This document shows positions 12,939 through 25,215 of a DNA stretch of 43,379 bases, piece after piece (position 1 is the stretch's first letter; each line of letters opens with the position of its first letter). The notes beneath the pieces were generated by a model. That model saw only the letters and a list, made by a program, of their open reading frames with translations. It searched no databases and was not told the DNA's origin. The DNA comes from Lingula anatina. Its lineage: Eukaryota; Brachiopoda; Lingulata; Lingulida; Lingulidae. Both the position numbers and the translations under genes were made by a program. Location of the stretch: NCBI RefSeq assembly GCF_001039355.2, contig NW_019775225.1:435065-478443 (forward strand), in the 5' to 3' direction.

Positions 12939-15900
12939 ATGGATAAAGGGGCTGATGAGACGACTACTCTTTTGAGTAACCAAACACAAAACTATGGCCC
13001 GGGAGCAGTGGACCAAAGTATAGAAATTTCAGACCAAGGTCGCCAAAGCCCAGAACCATCAACTCCACCTGTGGGCCTTACATCTAGTATGGAAAGAAAT
13101 AAGAACCTACGACAGCGCCATCTACGGTCTGGGGAATGGGACGGTGCTGTAGATGGCACCAGCAGTGGTGATGATGGAATGTACGTGTTTGTACAGAAAC
13201 CTGAGAATGAAGTGGAAGCCCAGAGAATGCAGCAAAATTATATGGTATTATTTTTATTATCATCAACAATGTAATATTTTAATGTGTTTTTTTTTTCCAG
13301 AATGGAAAATTGGCTATTTGCTGTTATTTTGGTTTTATGTTAACAAATAAATTTTTATGAAATATTCTTTTATTAAAATCTTTTAACAAGCTAAAGTAAT
13401 GATGCCATTTTCATGACATATGAATTAAGCTTGTGACATACATCTGAGGTAAAGTAATGATGCCATTTTCATGACATATGAATTAAGCTTGTGACATACA
13501 TCTGAGGTAAAGTAATGATGCCATTTTCATGACATATGAATTAAGCTTGTGACATACATCTGAGGTAAAGTAATGATGCCATTTTCATGACATATGAATT
13601 AAGCTTGTGACATACATCTGAGGTAAAGTAATGATGCCATTTTCATGACATATGAATTAAGCTTGTGACATACATCTGAGGTAAAGCCAAACATTATTTT
13701 TCCATTTTTCAGTTTGGTTTCAAGAAATGGAAAAGTCATGTGACAGCACGCCCTCTGGCAGACAGATCTGACATTGTGAAACAGTTGTACGCAGAACAGG
13801 AGAAGGTGCCACCACCACAAGGTAGAGTGGTCTTGATTTAGTTCTGTAAATAGAGGTGATTAATCCAGCTGGTGGTACTTACCCAGAAGGAAGCATAGCC
13901 TCTCTAAGCCTTTAGTTCATTGTGTAAGGCATTAGGTACCTAATGTTCTCAATCATGATACAGTATTTACAACACAACACTACCCAATGCAACGCAATGC
14001 AATGCCATACAATACAATACAATACAATACAAAATAAACTTGCAAATCTACAGTTGAGCAAGTCACATTCTTCTTCACCATAATTTTTGTGATAGAAAGA
14101 AAGAAATTTATATTCCGCAAATTGGGTATTTTCTCTGAATTTGGTGTGGGAAATCTGGCTGTTATGTTGTCAAATTAGATATCTAAACCTTCTCCTGAAT
14201 TTCCTGAGTAAACAGTTTGTAACCAGTTGAAAAATGCAATCTAAATGTTGTATTTCAGTATCAGTTTACAGACCTTCTAATTTCCTGTATGTTATCTTAC
14301 TTGGCTGGTGGATTGCCTTACTTTACTGTATAGTGGGGTGCCTCATGCTCTTCACTATCATAGGAAGAAAATATGGTGAGTTAAAGTGAAGTCTTTAAAT
14401 AACTACATGTTGGAGAAATGTTGATTCCTTTGATTGACTAATTGGATTTATAATTTAATTTAAAGATTTACCCAGCTGGATTTGTCTGATTTTATTGAAC
14501 CTTTCATGTCATGATAACAGCAACTATATTTTTGTTTATAATTGGACAATAAGTATAATTGGAGTTTGTTTCTTTTCTAGCTTTTTTCTGCTGGAAGATG
14601 GCTGGTTACTTTTTCTGGCCGTTTGGGAAATTTGTCTCAATGGTACTCCCTAGAGTCATCAGACTTAATGTAAAGTTGTTTACTCTGGATTTTGTTCCTC
14701 TTGCTTCATGATGCACTGCTGGGGTTGGCTTTCCTTGATCAGCATTGATTCAGATTTTACTCTCTGGTTTGATTATGTCACACACATGTGAAGTAATTTA
14801 AGAAAAAGCTTTAGGTTATGCTATGATTCATTGTAAAATTGGATAAAAATCATCTGCCTGTTTTCTTTAGATGCTTGAGGTCTGATTATTAATATCAAAA
14901 TTTAATGCTTTATGATTGTTTTTAAAAACTAATCAAAAGGCATTAGGTCATTTGGAAAAATTGAAATTAATTCGATGCTGAATTTGCTAGAGCTAAATGA
15001 GATGTGACTGAAACCTTTTTAAAGCACCTGCACATTTACTTGTCAATGCATAATGAGAATTGTGCTGAAATTTACCATCTTGATTTAAAGATTATGACAT
15101 GTCATTGAAGCTAGAAGGCATCCTAAACAGCTTTACCTATTATATTTTATACACAGTACATTTAGCTGTAATAACTCTTACAATCTCTGCAGATTAGAGG
15201 ATAGAAGTAATAGTTTTTGTCATTTTTTAAATGTAAAAAAACAGTTGCCAAAATAAATGTTTGAGATGTGATTTGTAATTGTACCATTGAAAACAAACAA
15301 GACTAGTTCATTTTTAATCCAGTTCATATATTTAAAATTCAATATATATATTATATATAAATTTATATTTTGTAAAATAATCTTTATTTTCATAGGAGAG
15401 TGGCACATTGCTAGAGTCAAGGGACAGGGATTACACTGTCAGTGACACGGTGCCTCTAGTCTCAGGAACACCCAGCCTGGGAACTAAACATAGTAGCTAT
15501 GGTTACTGGGTATGTAAGCCTTATATGGTCATATGAGCAATGGTAGCTATGATTACTGGGTATGTAAGCCCTAAGCTTATATGGTCATGTGATGCATGGT
15601 TGCTATGGTTACTGGGTATGTAAGCCTTATATGGTCATGTGAGGCATGGTTGCTATATGGTTTTTGGGAAGGTAAAATTTGTGGTCATATGAATCATCAT
15701 TTCAGTGGTTACTAGGTATTAGTATGTTGAACTTTTATGGATATGTGGCAAAAATACGTAACATTTGCATAAGCATTTTTTTTTTTTTTTGCTTTTCACA
15801 GGATTTATTTTATACCCCTAAAGAACTCCGAGGAAGGTGTGAATGTATTATAAGGACTTATAAGGAGATAAAGACCAGCCAAATTTATCAATGCTGTAGC

Positions 15901-17328
15901 AGTTTTTTGAGAAACAACTTTTTGCTGTAGTCAAAACAACTTCTATTGATTTTTAGCAAGTTCTAGGTATCTTTGGCTGATATTCAAGTATCAGTAATAT
16001 TTAATAATTTTGCTTTCAGAAACATCCCCAGACATATGTATGGCTAGTGCTGGGTCTTCCACTGTTGTTTATCGTCCATGGAGTGGTGTTCCTCCTCTCC
16101 TGGTTCTTAGTTATCACCATCCCAGTAGCTAAGGTATGTCTTATGATTTTATCAGTTATTAGATAAATTATGTTGTCTATCTGATCAGTTATGTTGAACT
16201 ATGGTGCATCAACTAATGAAGAAGAAAAGTAATCGATCAGATCCTGACAAAAACTTAATATTAGATAGTTAAGAGGCAACTCATTGATCATCTTCATCCA
16301 ACTATTATGTGTTACTGACTGCCAGAAAGAAACTTTGATTTTGTGAAGCACAAAAAAAAAAAAAACAAAAAAAAAAAACAAAGTGTCTTTAAGGTTACTT
16401 ATAAATTGTTTGTGGTTTCTCCATTTAACTGGTTCTGCTTTAAATAGTTATTTACCTATTTATTTGTGATATACTTTCCACAATGAAGTTGTGCCTGTGT
16501 TTCTGAATTTTCTTTTAATCATGAAGTTTTTTTTGGTCTGGTTTTCTAGTTAAACCTCAAGGCCATAAGAGTTATGCTGTTTCTTCCTCCTGACACTGTT
16601 CAAATCAAAACTTCCAGCATGGTGAGTTACTGCTTCTTTACTAGGTATTATTGCATTTATTTTATTGAGAATATGTATATATGATATTTTCGGTTGCTTT
16701 TAATTAACATCAAGCTTTATTTCGTGGTATAAACAGTTAGTAAAACCTATGTTATGATTTATTTCAGAGCCTAGTGAGTCCTGACAGTGAGATCATCATC
16801 TACACACACCAGTCTGTGAATTTTTATTACTACAAGTACACAGTTGACGGCATGAACGTTATCTTAGTCAGTATCCTTTATCAGTTTTATCTTTTTGTTT
16901 TTCCAGTGTATTGAAGATTCAAACAAATTAAGATTAATTATATGCATCATAGTAAATAAAATGTCTGTAAATCCAAATACCAAAAAGATGTATTTGAACT
17001 TGCTATATTCTAGAATTTATTCAACTTGTATTACTTCTACATGTATCGATATTCTTTTATTTGTTATCACAAGATGGGTTACAGGATCAGTGGTTGACTC
17101 CACATCTTTTCGATTTACAAACAGATTGATAGAATGAAGCATATTTTTGCATCTTTAGATGGATCCTTTATAAGTTAATTATTTACTGGTTTAATTGGTG
17201 GTTCAGCTCCTTAGCCCAGGTTTTCAGACCTACTGGTATTTGTTCTCCTCTCTCTGGTGTTAGGGTATGCTGACAGAGACAACCACCTCACAGGGGATGT
17301 TACTGTGAGTAAACGTGTGCATGTGTGT

Positions 17329-17370
<42 letters not shown>

Positions 17371-20300
17371 TGCATTTTAAATTTAATACTCCAAACTGGA
17401 TTCACCTTTAAAATGTCATTTTATCTAATGTTGCAGTTTATGTAATTATCAGAAAGTTTCCAGCCCAGCAGGTTTCCACCTTTGTACACAAGTCATTTAA
17501 ATGGTCTTTCAGTTGACTTGTTAATTGCACAATAATTTCATGCTGCTGGTACGTGTAGCATCAGAGAGAATTTTAATATAAAAAAATTATAATAATAAAC
17601 ATGTTCATAGATCAGAAATACTGCTTTTGAGCAAATCCTCAATGAAGGAACTTAAGTCACAGATTGTAATGAAAATTATTCACTTTTATTCAGATAAAAA
17701 CATTGTGCTGTTTTCTTTCAGAAATTTATCTTGTCGTTCCTTGCCCTCATCCCTCTGTCATATTACATTGGAATGGCTATCACTAGGTAGGTGTACTGGG
17801 AGGGGTTGGGGGGGCGGTTTTGACCTAATTTGTTATATTTTTGTAGAAGAGCATGTATGGTGCTAGTCTTGAGGTGCTTGTTGCATTTGTGAGACAATAA
17901 TTTAAGGTGATTGTGTTGATATATTCACATTTAATGCATTGGTTTTTGCTTGTACAAAATATGCACACACCAGTTTCTTTGATATAGTATGAATATTTCA
18001 TACCTTAATCAGGTATTTGCCTATTCAGTACAAAGATTTTGTACAAAAATTCCTTATATAATAACCACATGATAATCACTTAATTTTTTTCATGGTTGAG
18101 CTAGAGTAGTTTAAGCATACCAGGTAGGAAGTACCTCCCCTTTTTTTACATGTGTTTATACAATGTGCCATTCTCTTGTTGTTTTTTCCCAGTATCTCAG
18201 CCCAGAGTAACTTTGCTGTGGGCGCCTTGCTCAATGCCACATTTGGCTCCATAGTAGAGATCTCCCTGTATACTGTAGCTCTTGTGAAGGGGAGACAGAG
18301 TGAAAATACTAAATGTTATTCAGAGTTAGTGAAGTCTGCACTGGCAGGTGGGTGCCATGTTGTATTAATGTGTTATTAAGTCATTTATTTTACTGTGGGT
18401 AAACTTTGTGTGTAAACTTTGTGTGTAAACTTTGTGGGTAAAATTTTTTTCTATATGTATTGTCTTGCGTGTATTATCTTCATTATAAAAATAAAAGGGA
18501 ACATGGTTATGATAAACTTTCCCATATTACAAAAAGTCGTGCCAATTTGCTTCTAAGTACTTTGGTCTGTAATTTGATAACCATTTTTTTCATTGGGAGA
18601 AAATATAAAGTAATCCAGAACCACATAAAGATTAATACTTAAATGCCAGTATTATGCAGTCCAAAATTTTAGTAAATTGCTTTGATTTACCTGTATTTTT
18701 CACCATTGTTCCAGGTACACTGTTGGGGACCATGTTATTAGTGCCGGTGAGTATGGTGCAAATATCTTGCCCATGTGACCTGCTTGCTTATTCTTTTTAA
18801 AAGCCTTGCAAATACCTGAAGAAATTCATGTTAAAATTCTGTTTTTCTTTTTAATTTTTGAGAGACCATGATAGAGTTAATTATAGGACACACACATATA
18901 AAGAGGAGAGTCAAGTCCTCTTTATCAGAATTCATATGTAATCTTTTTCAAAGCATTTGCTGTGGCTCACCATGAGTTACATTTTGATAAATGTCCCCAT
19001 GTTTCTCATCCTGTTATTCAGGGACTCTGTATGATAATTGGGGGTCTGAAGCATCGCCTGCAGGTGTTCAACCCCAGATCTGTAGGAGTCAGCTCTTCTT
19101 TACTCTTTGTCTCTGTGGCAGGTGAGTTATACTTCAGACATATATATTTTTAAAGACTGCATTCACAACAGTGGACTTACTATTCCATGGATCAAATATG
19201 GTGCCCCTTTTAAATGTTTAAAAGCTTGCTGTCTAATCCCCTAATAGAATAGATTTCAAGTGCATCAGCCATATTTGCTGGTCAGTCTAGTTAGTCCGCT
19301 TTTCAGTTTTCATACAAGAACATAATTTCTTCCAGTAACTATACAATCAGCATCTCAGAAAGAAACAATTCTTACATATTTATTTCAGCAAATATTTCAA
19401 TTTAGCATCTCAGATAAAACTTTAACATCGGACATCACATTGTATATTTTTCACACTGAGAATCTTGTCTACAGGTGCCTTCACCCCCACCATCTTCTCC
19501 AAGGCGTACGGCACTCTTCAGTGTGGTGAATGTGTGTACGATACGAACAGAACCACCAGTGTTCTTCCCAATACTTCCTACGCCCTGCAGTGCCAGGACT
19601 GTGAATACTCTGTGGTAAGTCCATATTTAATAAACAGCATATTCTGTGTTATATTTGCACGGCCATTTTGAAGAACACTACTGGTATAATAAAATAAATA
19701 ATGCAAAAATAGCAGGGCAAGCCAGAATTATGCAAATATTGCACAAAATTAGAGCATTTCTGACATGACTCAGAGAGTCAATTTTTTTTTTTGTGGAAAG
19801 AAACAAGAACATTTTGCACAGCTGTATTTTTCCAATTTTTTATAAGTGTACGCTGTACCCTACTGTAGAAAAAAATGGCCTTATGTTTGATTTTGGTTTG
19901 AACGGAGACCATACCCATTTTGGTTTGAATGGAGACAAGTGTTAGTCTGTACTACATTTGTATAACCTCTCTACCAACTGTGTTATATATATTTCAGTTT
20001 GGTTTCAATGGGGACCACACCCTATATGACAATCACATCCGCCCCCTGGTGTATGCCTGTGCTCTGGTGCTCCCCATAGCTTACCTCATAGGACTGATAT
20101 TCACCATGAAGACACACAAATCTCACATCCATGACAAGTTCATGGAGGAGGCGAAGTCACGGGGCACCGGTAAGACAATGGCACTAAATTTTATTCGTCT
20201 GGTTATACTGTGCACTCACTCCATAGGGGCTCTTGCTAATTGCAATCAGACTAACATATGTATATGCCTCTTGTTGTTTCTAATGGACTTGCTTATATTT

Positions 20301-21240
20301 ATCTGTTGTTCTGATTGCATTTAGCATGAGTCCCTTTGGAGCTTGTACACAAAAGCAGAGTTTAAAATAGTATAAAGGACAAAATGAAGAGAAAGAAGAA
20401 AAAATCCAGACATTTTAACAGAGTTAATGAAAATGTGATATTTGAAGAAACCCTTATAAAGATGACTTTTTAGACTATCAAAGATCGCATTCACAACGAG
20501 TTGAGCCAGGCTTTACAAATCCTGGGGACTAAATATGGCAGACATACATGAAAGAAAAACTGCCTAATAGTCTCTCCGCCTCACACACGCCTCCCCATGT
20601 GTCGTCCCAATGGAGCCGAGATTCAATGACTGTCCCCCCGCAGGGATGACGTGTGGGGAGGCGTGTGAGAGGCGGAGAGACTATTAAAAGTTTAGGCTGT
20701 TTTTCTTTCATGTACGTCTGCCATATTTAGTCCCCAGGATTTGTAAAGCCTGGCTCAACTCGTTGTGAATGTGATCAAAGTATCTTTTTAATCACAGCAT
20801 AAGCTTATGATTACTAATCAGATCTTGTAAATACCTTGCTAATCAGTGTGAAAACAAGAAGCTGAAATGTTAAATTAGAGATTAAGAAAGATTTAAAGCT
20901 ACATATACAAAATTTTCCAGATTTTGATAATTTTTTATAAATTTCAGGTGATGGTCATGGTACAGATGTCCACTGGGGGAGAATTAAAAGCACAGTTATC
21001 TTGCTGTGTTCTGTTATACTGACCTCTCTGAGTGCTGACATTGCCACGGAACACATACAACCTGTACTAGAAAACTCCTCAGTATCACTGGTAAGTACTC
21101 ACAGGGTCTTCCGGAAGACGGTCAGATTTTCATGTTAACATTGACGGGTATCCAATTTTTTCTGACGGAAGATGGAGGATGGATCAACAAAGATCATTTG
21201 GAAGACTGTCAGAAAATATTTCTGAATCCATCCCTGACTA

Positions 21241-21283
<43 letters not shown>

Positions 21284-21371
21284 ATATATATATATATATA
21301 TATATATCACAGAGGAGGTCTTGCTCTGGCACATGTTCAGATTTTCCTTACACAAGTTTTCAGTATCCATG

Positions 21372-21426
<55 letters not shown>

Positions 21427-22813
21427 CCCCTTTGTCTCCTTCCAGTACTTCCTGGGTGTCACCCTGCTAGCTCTGGTCCCTGATATCCCAGAGGTGGTCA
21501 ACGGGATACAGTTTGCACTGCAGAATAATGTTAATCTTAGGTGAGGAGAAACTAACTAAAAAATTAAGTACTAGTATAAGATTTATAAAGCAAAAAGAAA
21601 TCGATTAATGATTTGGTTTGGTGTGTTGCATGCAGTTTCTACCCAGATTTAGTACAATGGTCATTTTCAATGATAATTAATTGGAGTTTTGTTAAATTTG
21701 TCAAACCTTGGTGTTATAAGACTATCAGCAGCACCCTGGTAAAACCTTTTATGACCTAAAGTATATATTATATTATATTATATTATATTATATTATATTA
21801 TATTATATTATATTATATTATATTATATTACAGTATTGAGGTGGGAACAACCACTGCAGTTCAAGTTTGCATGCTTCAGATGCCTCTTCTGGTACTGCTG
21901 GACCTCATCTATGTGAGTATAGAAACAGCTTGAAGAAATATTGGAATTTAATATACGTAATGTCACATATATATTATTTAAACAATCGGATAATTACACA
22001 TGTATTTGGCTTACACGCTAGCTTGCATTTCCATATTTTTTGGTGTGTTCATCCTATTGTTTGCCGCACCTCAATGTAATTACATTCTTGTATGTTGTAT
22101 ACAGTGGACGACTTGTGTTGTAACATATCTCGACTAAGGTCTTAATAAGCCTGATCTCTTACAGGACAATAATTGGACTTAACAATCTTAATGTTTTCTT
22201 CTGTGTGTGATCCAAAGAACTGTAACTGCCAAGACATGTAGAAATTGGCAATTTTTAGAGTATTTTTACGAGTATTATCATCAACCTGAGTTATATATGT
22301 TTGGTTTCACTTTTATTTCAGCCGGTAGACTTTTACCTCATCTTTAGTGACCTTCACCTCTGGGCTGTGATTTTCTCAGTTATTGTGATGAACTACGTCT
22401 TCCAAGATGGAAAGTCCAATTATTTCCAAGGTGAACTTTCTTTTAACATATTGTTGTGCCCCAGTTTGTCATTTTTTGACAAGATTTAATTTGATACATA
22501 CTAGTATTACTTCAAGAATAATTCTAAGGGGTGTTTTTAACAATATGGAAATCAGATATCTTAAATATTAATTATATACAATTTATTGTGTACAAAAAAA
22601 TCAATGTATCGATATATCAATGTATTGAGAGTATCACACATTTATAAAACTGAAGTTGCTTTCCATTTATTTGAAAGTTATTTAATGTGTTGTCCTTGCT
22701 GTTAAGTTCTCAATTATCTGATTTCAGGTTCAGCGTTGTTTATGGTGTACGTCCTGCTGATACTGATGTACTTCTTCTCCCCCGCTGGCAACGAGGTGTG
22801 TGGGTCACCCTGA
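12939..22813 (+). CDS. CAX-A: type II (VNX1-like) vacuolar cation/proton exchanger, 749 aa
   Basis: Antiporter of the CAX branch of the Ca2+/cation superfamily, expected to load Ca2+ or monovalent cations into acidic organelles in exchange for H+. Coding exons: 12939-13244, 13713-13821, 14259-14375, 14581-14642, 15396-15509, 16020-16133, 16550-16621, 16768-16870, 17228-17304, 17722-17786, 18193-18347, 18715-18746, 19022-19121, 19475-19614, 19998-20169, 20948-21090, 21446-21540, 21834-21912, 22322-22430, 22728-22813; the total of 2250 nt is in frame. Residues 1-138 are hydrophilic, the long N-tail typical of type II CAX. Membrane segments follow at about 146-172 and 240-272, then the exchanger core. 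First alpha-repeat: NATFGSIVE with Glu402. Second: PDIPE with Glu643, then QNNVNLSIEVGTTTAVQV. Between the halves is a loop with CxxC at 492-495 and 515-518 and two N-glycosylation sequons. Intron 8 is U12-type. Animals keep such genes but placental mammals lack them (known). Transported ion is not determined. Confidence 0.92.
13393..13682 (+). repeat. Five perfect 58-bp tandem repeats in CAX-A intron 1
   Basis: Units start at 13393, 13451, 13509, 13567 and 13625 and appear identical; a partial sixth starts at 13683. Each carries CATTTTCATGACATATG and a donor-like GAGGTAAAGT. There are no spacers, so it is a minisatellite. Confidence 0.95.
15493..15690 (+). repeat. Tandem copies of the CAX-A exon 5 end with its donor
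   Basis: The words GGTTACTGGGTATGTAAGCC or close variants start at 15501 (the real splice site), 15551 and 15607, with a degenerate fourth copy near 15659. The period is 50-56 bp. Confidence 0.85.
16871..17227 (+). other. U12-type GT-AG intron 8 of CAX-A
   Basis: The donor is GTATCCTTT, a full match to the U12 consensus RTATCCTT. A branch-like CTCCTTAGC (17207-17215; consensus TTCCTTAAC) puts the branch A 14 bases before the TTTTCAG acceptor. The splice forms Asn333 in phase 1. Confidence 0.8.
19891..20021 (+). repeat. Copies of the start of CAX-A exon 15 in the preceding intron
   Basis: The exon start TTTGGTTTCAATGGGGACCA (19998) has upstream look-alikes TTTGGTTTGAACGGAGACCA (19892) and TTTGGTTTGAATGGAGAC (19919), without good acceptors. 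Confidence 0.75.
20483..20777. repeat. Long foldback element in CAX-A intron 15
   Basis: Arms of about 125-135 bp (20483-20608 and 20644-20777) are near-perfect inverted copies with a short loop. The core includes GGCGGAGAGACTATT and TTAGTCCCCAGGATTTGT. No ORF. Probably a MITE-like foldback. Confidence 0.9.
21102..21236. mobile_element. Second copy of the same TIR transposon, inverted, in CAX-A intron 16
   Basis: Matches the reverse complement of 42487-42654 over most of its length (shared GGAAGACGGTCAGATTTTCA and GGGTATCCAATTTTTTCTG), with a damaged left end. It begins 11 bases after the exon 16 donor. Confidence 0.8.
21240..21424. repeat. (TATC)n(TA)n and (TA)n microsatellites in CAX-A intron 16
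   Basis: A tetranucleotide run passes into TA at 21240-21307; a second TA run at 21374-21423 ends about 20 bases before the exon 17 acceptor. Confidence 0.95.
21764..21830. repeat. (TATTA)n microsatellite reaching the CAX-A exon 18 acceptor
   Basis: The pentanucleotide run ends in ATTACAG, so the repeat replaces the usual pyrimidine tract of that acceptor. Confidence 0.95.
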
Positions 22814-22905
22814 CCTGGTCACCTTGACCTGACCTCACCTTGACCTGGGTCACCTTGACCTTGGTCACTTTGATCTGGGTCACCTTGACCTGACCACACC
22901 TTGCC
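22805..22905 (+). repeat. TGACCT/TCACCTTGACCT repeat over the CAX-A stop codon
   Basis: Repeats of TGACCTGGTCACCT-like units; the stop TGA (22811-22813) is itself part of the first TGACCT. The units hold several AGGTCA half-sites on the minus strand. Confidence 0.85.
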
Positions 22906-24562
22906 CTGATTATTATAAAACTGGTGCTTGTACTGAGGTCTGCTTCACAGATTCTCTCACTGCTGCTCTTGTCTGTGTTATGTTTTGTTGTGACTGGTTG
23001 TGAACTCCATGTTAACTTGTTACTATTGTTGACAGTTATTTGTAATGGTTAAGGTGTTCTATGATTTTTATATTAAGAGTATTAGAGCAAGTATTAGGTT
23101 GTGTTTTTAGCATGATAATTGTACAAGTTTCAAATATTACACTATTGGCTTTCAGGGTAAGAGTGATACTGTTCTCTTTTAATATTTTAAATCTTTTAAT
23201 TGATCCTATTTCTTGGTTAAGGAGTATGGATATTGATTTTGGACTTTAAAACGAGAGACAACGATGAATTTTAAAGATGTTTTTCTCTTGTTGAAGAGAT
23301 TTGTATGTTGTCATGATCTTTGGTTACTGTTTACAAAAAAATCTGCTGTAGCTGCTACATTAATGTCATTTGTCAATCTTGTCTTATTTGTGCAATATTT
23401 CTGTTTTATGGTAGTGTTAATAAGAATATGCTTTACAGCTGTGGATGAACAAATATTGATACTGTACATGGCACTTACAATACATTATTTGTTTAAATGT
23501 TTCTTCTTATGTGTGCTATGTATCAGCTTATCTTCTGTTACGTTGATTACCTTTAAATATGTACAGATTATATTTGTAAAATGTTTTAAAAAATCAAATT
23601 TATATTATCATGGGCATTAGTTATTTTAAGTTGAGAAGTATTATTTATTTTATTGCTGTTTATATTAAGAAAATGTACGGCATGTATTCAGTGTAGATAT
23701 TTTAAAATTGAAAATTTTGATATTTAAAGAAGTGGTTTGATAATTTCACCTATATTTTTGATTGAATTATATTGTATTAGAACACTGGTTACCACTGACA
23801 TTAAGGGAACTTGGTGAGTTCCCGAAGAATATGAAGCTGTTATTGTATATGTGTGTTTTGCTAAAGATATTTATTTTATCCTCGCACTTGCTCTGTTATT
23901 AAAGCTCACCACGAACTTTTTCAGAACTATTGAGATTTTTTCAACACGTGTTTGGTTCATCAGTGGTCTTTATGGATCTTCCGAAACAACGATATTGATC
24001 TGTGTGACGTTCGGTGTAAGACCCGTGTTAACGTTCTTTTATATCCACTTTATAATACTTTACGGCCGATTACAATATGCATCTGCTTTATTTATCACTG
24101 AATTGTTTCTGTTAGCGGTAGATTATGTTTATTTACTGTAGGATATATACGTTTTAAGTAAGACAGGGATGCTTTAATAATTTGATATCTGTTACGTTGG
24201 CTATGTCTTTCGATAAACTGAAATACAAACATTGCTCAAATATCTTAGACCTAGAGAAAGTATATTTAAGTTGGCCATGGTCATTATTATACAATATGTG
24301 ACATTTTTGGGTGATATATTATCAAAACTTGCACGAGTAGATAGCGGTTGTGATATATTCTAGGTACTGATTTCAGGGTATACTCCTACGTGTACATACC
24401 GGTAGTTGACAGTGAACCGAGTTTGAGGGATAGTAAAGTTGGTCCATGTTTTTATATTGTGATACATTTTAATGATAAAAATCAACTTGGAAACGTTTTA
24501 TGGTAATGGCATGAGTATGTAAATATATTTACAGTTTCACTTCCAGACTTTGAGTCAATAAA
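22814..24562 (+). other. Probable 3' UTR of CAX-A
   Basis: T-rich sequence follows the stop codon. It starts with a TGACCT-rich tandem repeat (22805-22905) and ends at an AATAAA signal. The open frames in it (for example 23264-23620) are low-complexity and have no start context or homology that I recognise. Confidence 0.5.
24557..24562 (+). terminator. Candidate polyadenylation signal of CAX-A
   Basis: AATAAA in GAGTCAATAAAATATT; it would give a 3' UTR of about 1.75 kb. Other signals nearby cannot be excluded. Confidence 0.4.
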
Positions 24563-24879
24563 ATATTTAAAGAAAGTAGGGATACAGTTGTTTTACTTTA
24601 GAAAAAATAAACATGATAATCACCAAAGGAACTGGTTACATAAGTAGTTGCTATCGAGCATAACATGACGTGTGAAGTATTGACATATCTGACCAGTATT
24701 AGCGTGTATTAGTAAAACTGCTATGCTGCTTCTCACAATGACGGGGAGTGGGCGAGGGGGGGGGGAGGGGATCTGGAAGGACCGATGGCTGGCAATGAAA
24801 TACCGCCCGGTCACTACAAGACACGACAAATTGCTGCTCTTTGTTATAATTAAGGACGCCCTCTCATATTTCAGATTTC

Positions 24880-25215
24880 ATATTTCTGCCCTAGCGATTT
24901 TGATTAAAATCGTAAGACAAAATCTTCTTACCATATGAGTAAAAAATATGAAAAAAAAATTGGGGGTCCCCACGCTCGTTTTCGAGAGGTGGCGTCCCGA
25001 AAAACGCTACGTTTATTACATTGCGTTATATGGGGATTTTGCCAAAATGCCCTTAATTTTGCTGAAAAATGCAAAAATAAAAAATTCTGCCCTAGCGATT
25101 TTAATTTTATGTGGATATGTTATAGATCTTGGTAGACCTCAAAGAAATTTACAAAAAAATATGTACCACACCACGCTTGTTTTTGAGCCAGGGCTGCTTG
25201 AACATCGATTATTTT
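24880..25215 (+). repeat. Two diverged direct repeats of about 200 bp between the CAX genes
   Basis: TTCTGCCCTAGCGATTTT occurs near 24885 and 25085; CCACGCTCGTTTTCGAG near 24970 is echoed by CCACGCTTGTTTTTGAG near 25175. No gene seen. Confidence 0.7.

Noticed and set aside
13393-13682. Regular 58-bp repeats as a CRISPR-like array
   Set aside because: The units are contiguous with no spacers and lie in an intron of an animal gene.
15803-15930. Acceptor-like TTTTCACAG followed by an open frame in CAX-A intron 5
   Set aside because: The only donor (GTGTGA) would give a 35-base exon that breaks frame, and CAX-B has no counterpart.
23264-24141. Hydrophobic open frames after the CAX-A stop
   Set aside because: T-rich 3' UTR translated gives Phe/Leu-rich peptides. 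No family resemblance, no splice context.
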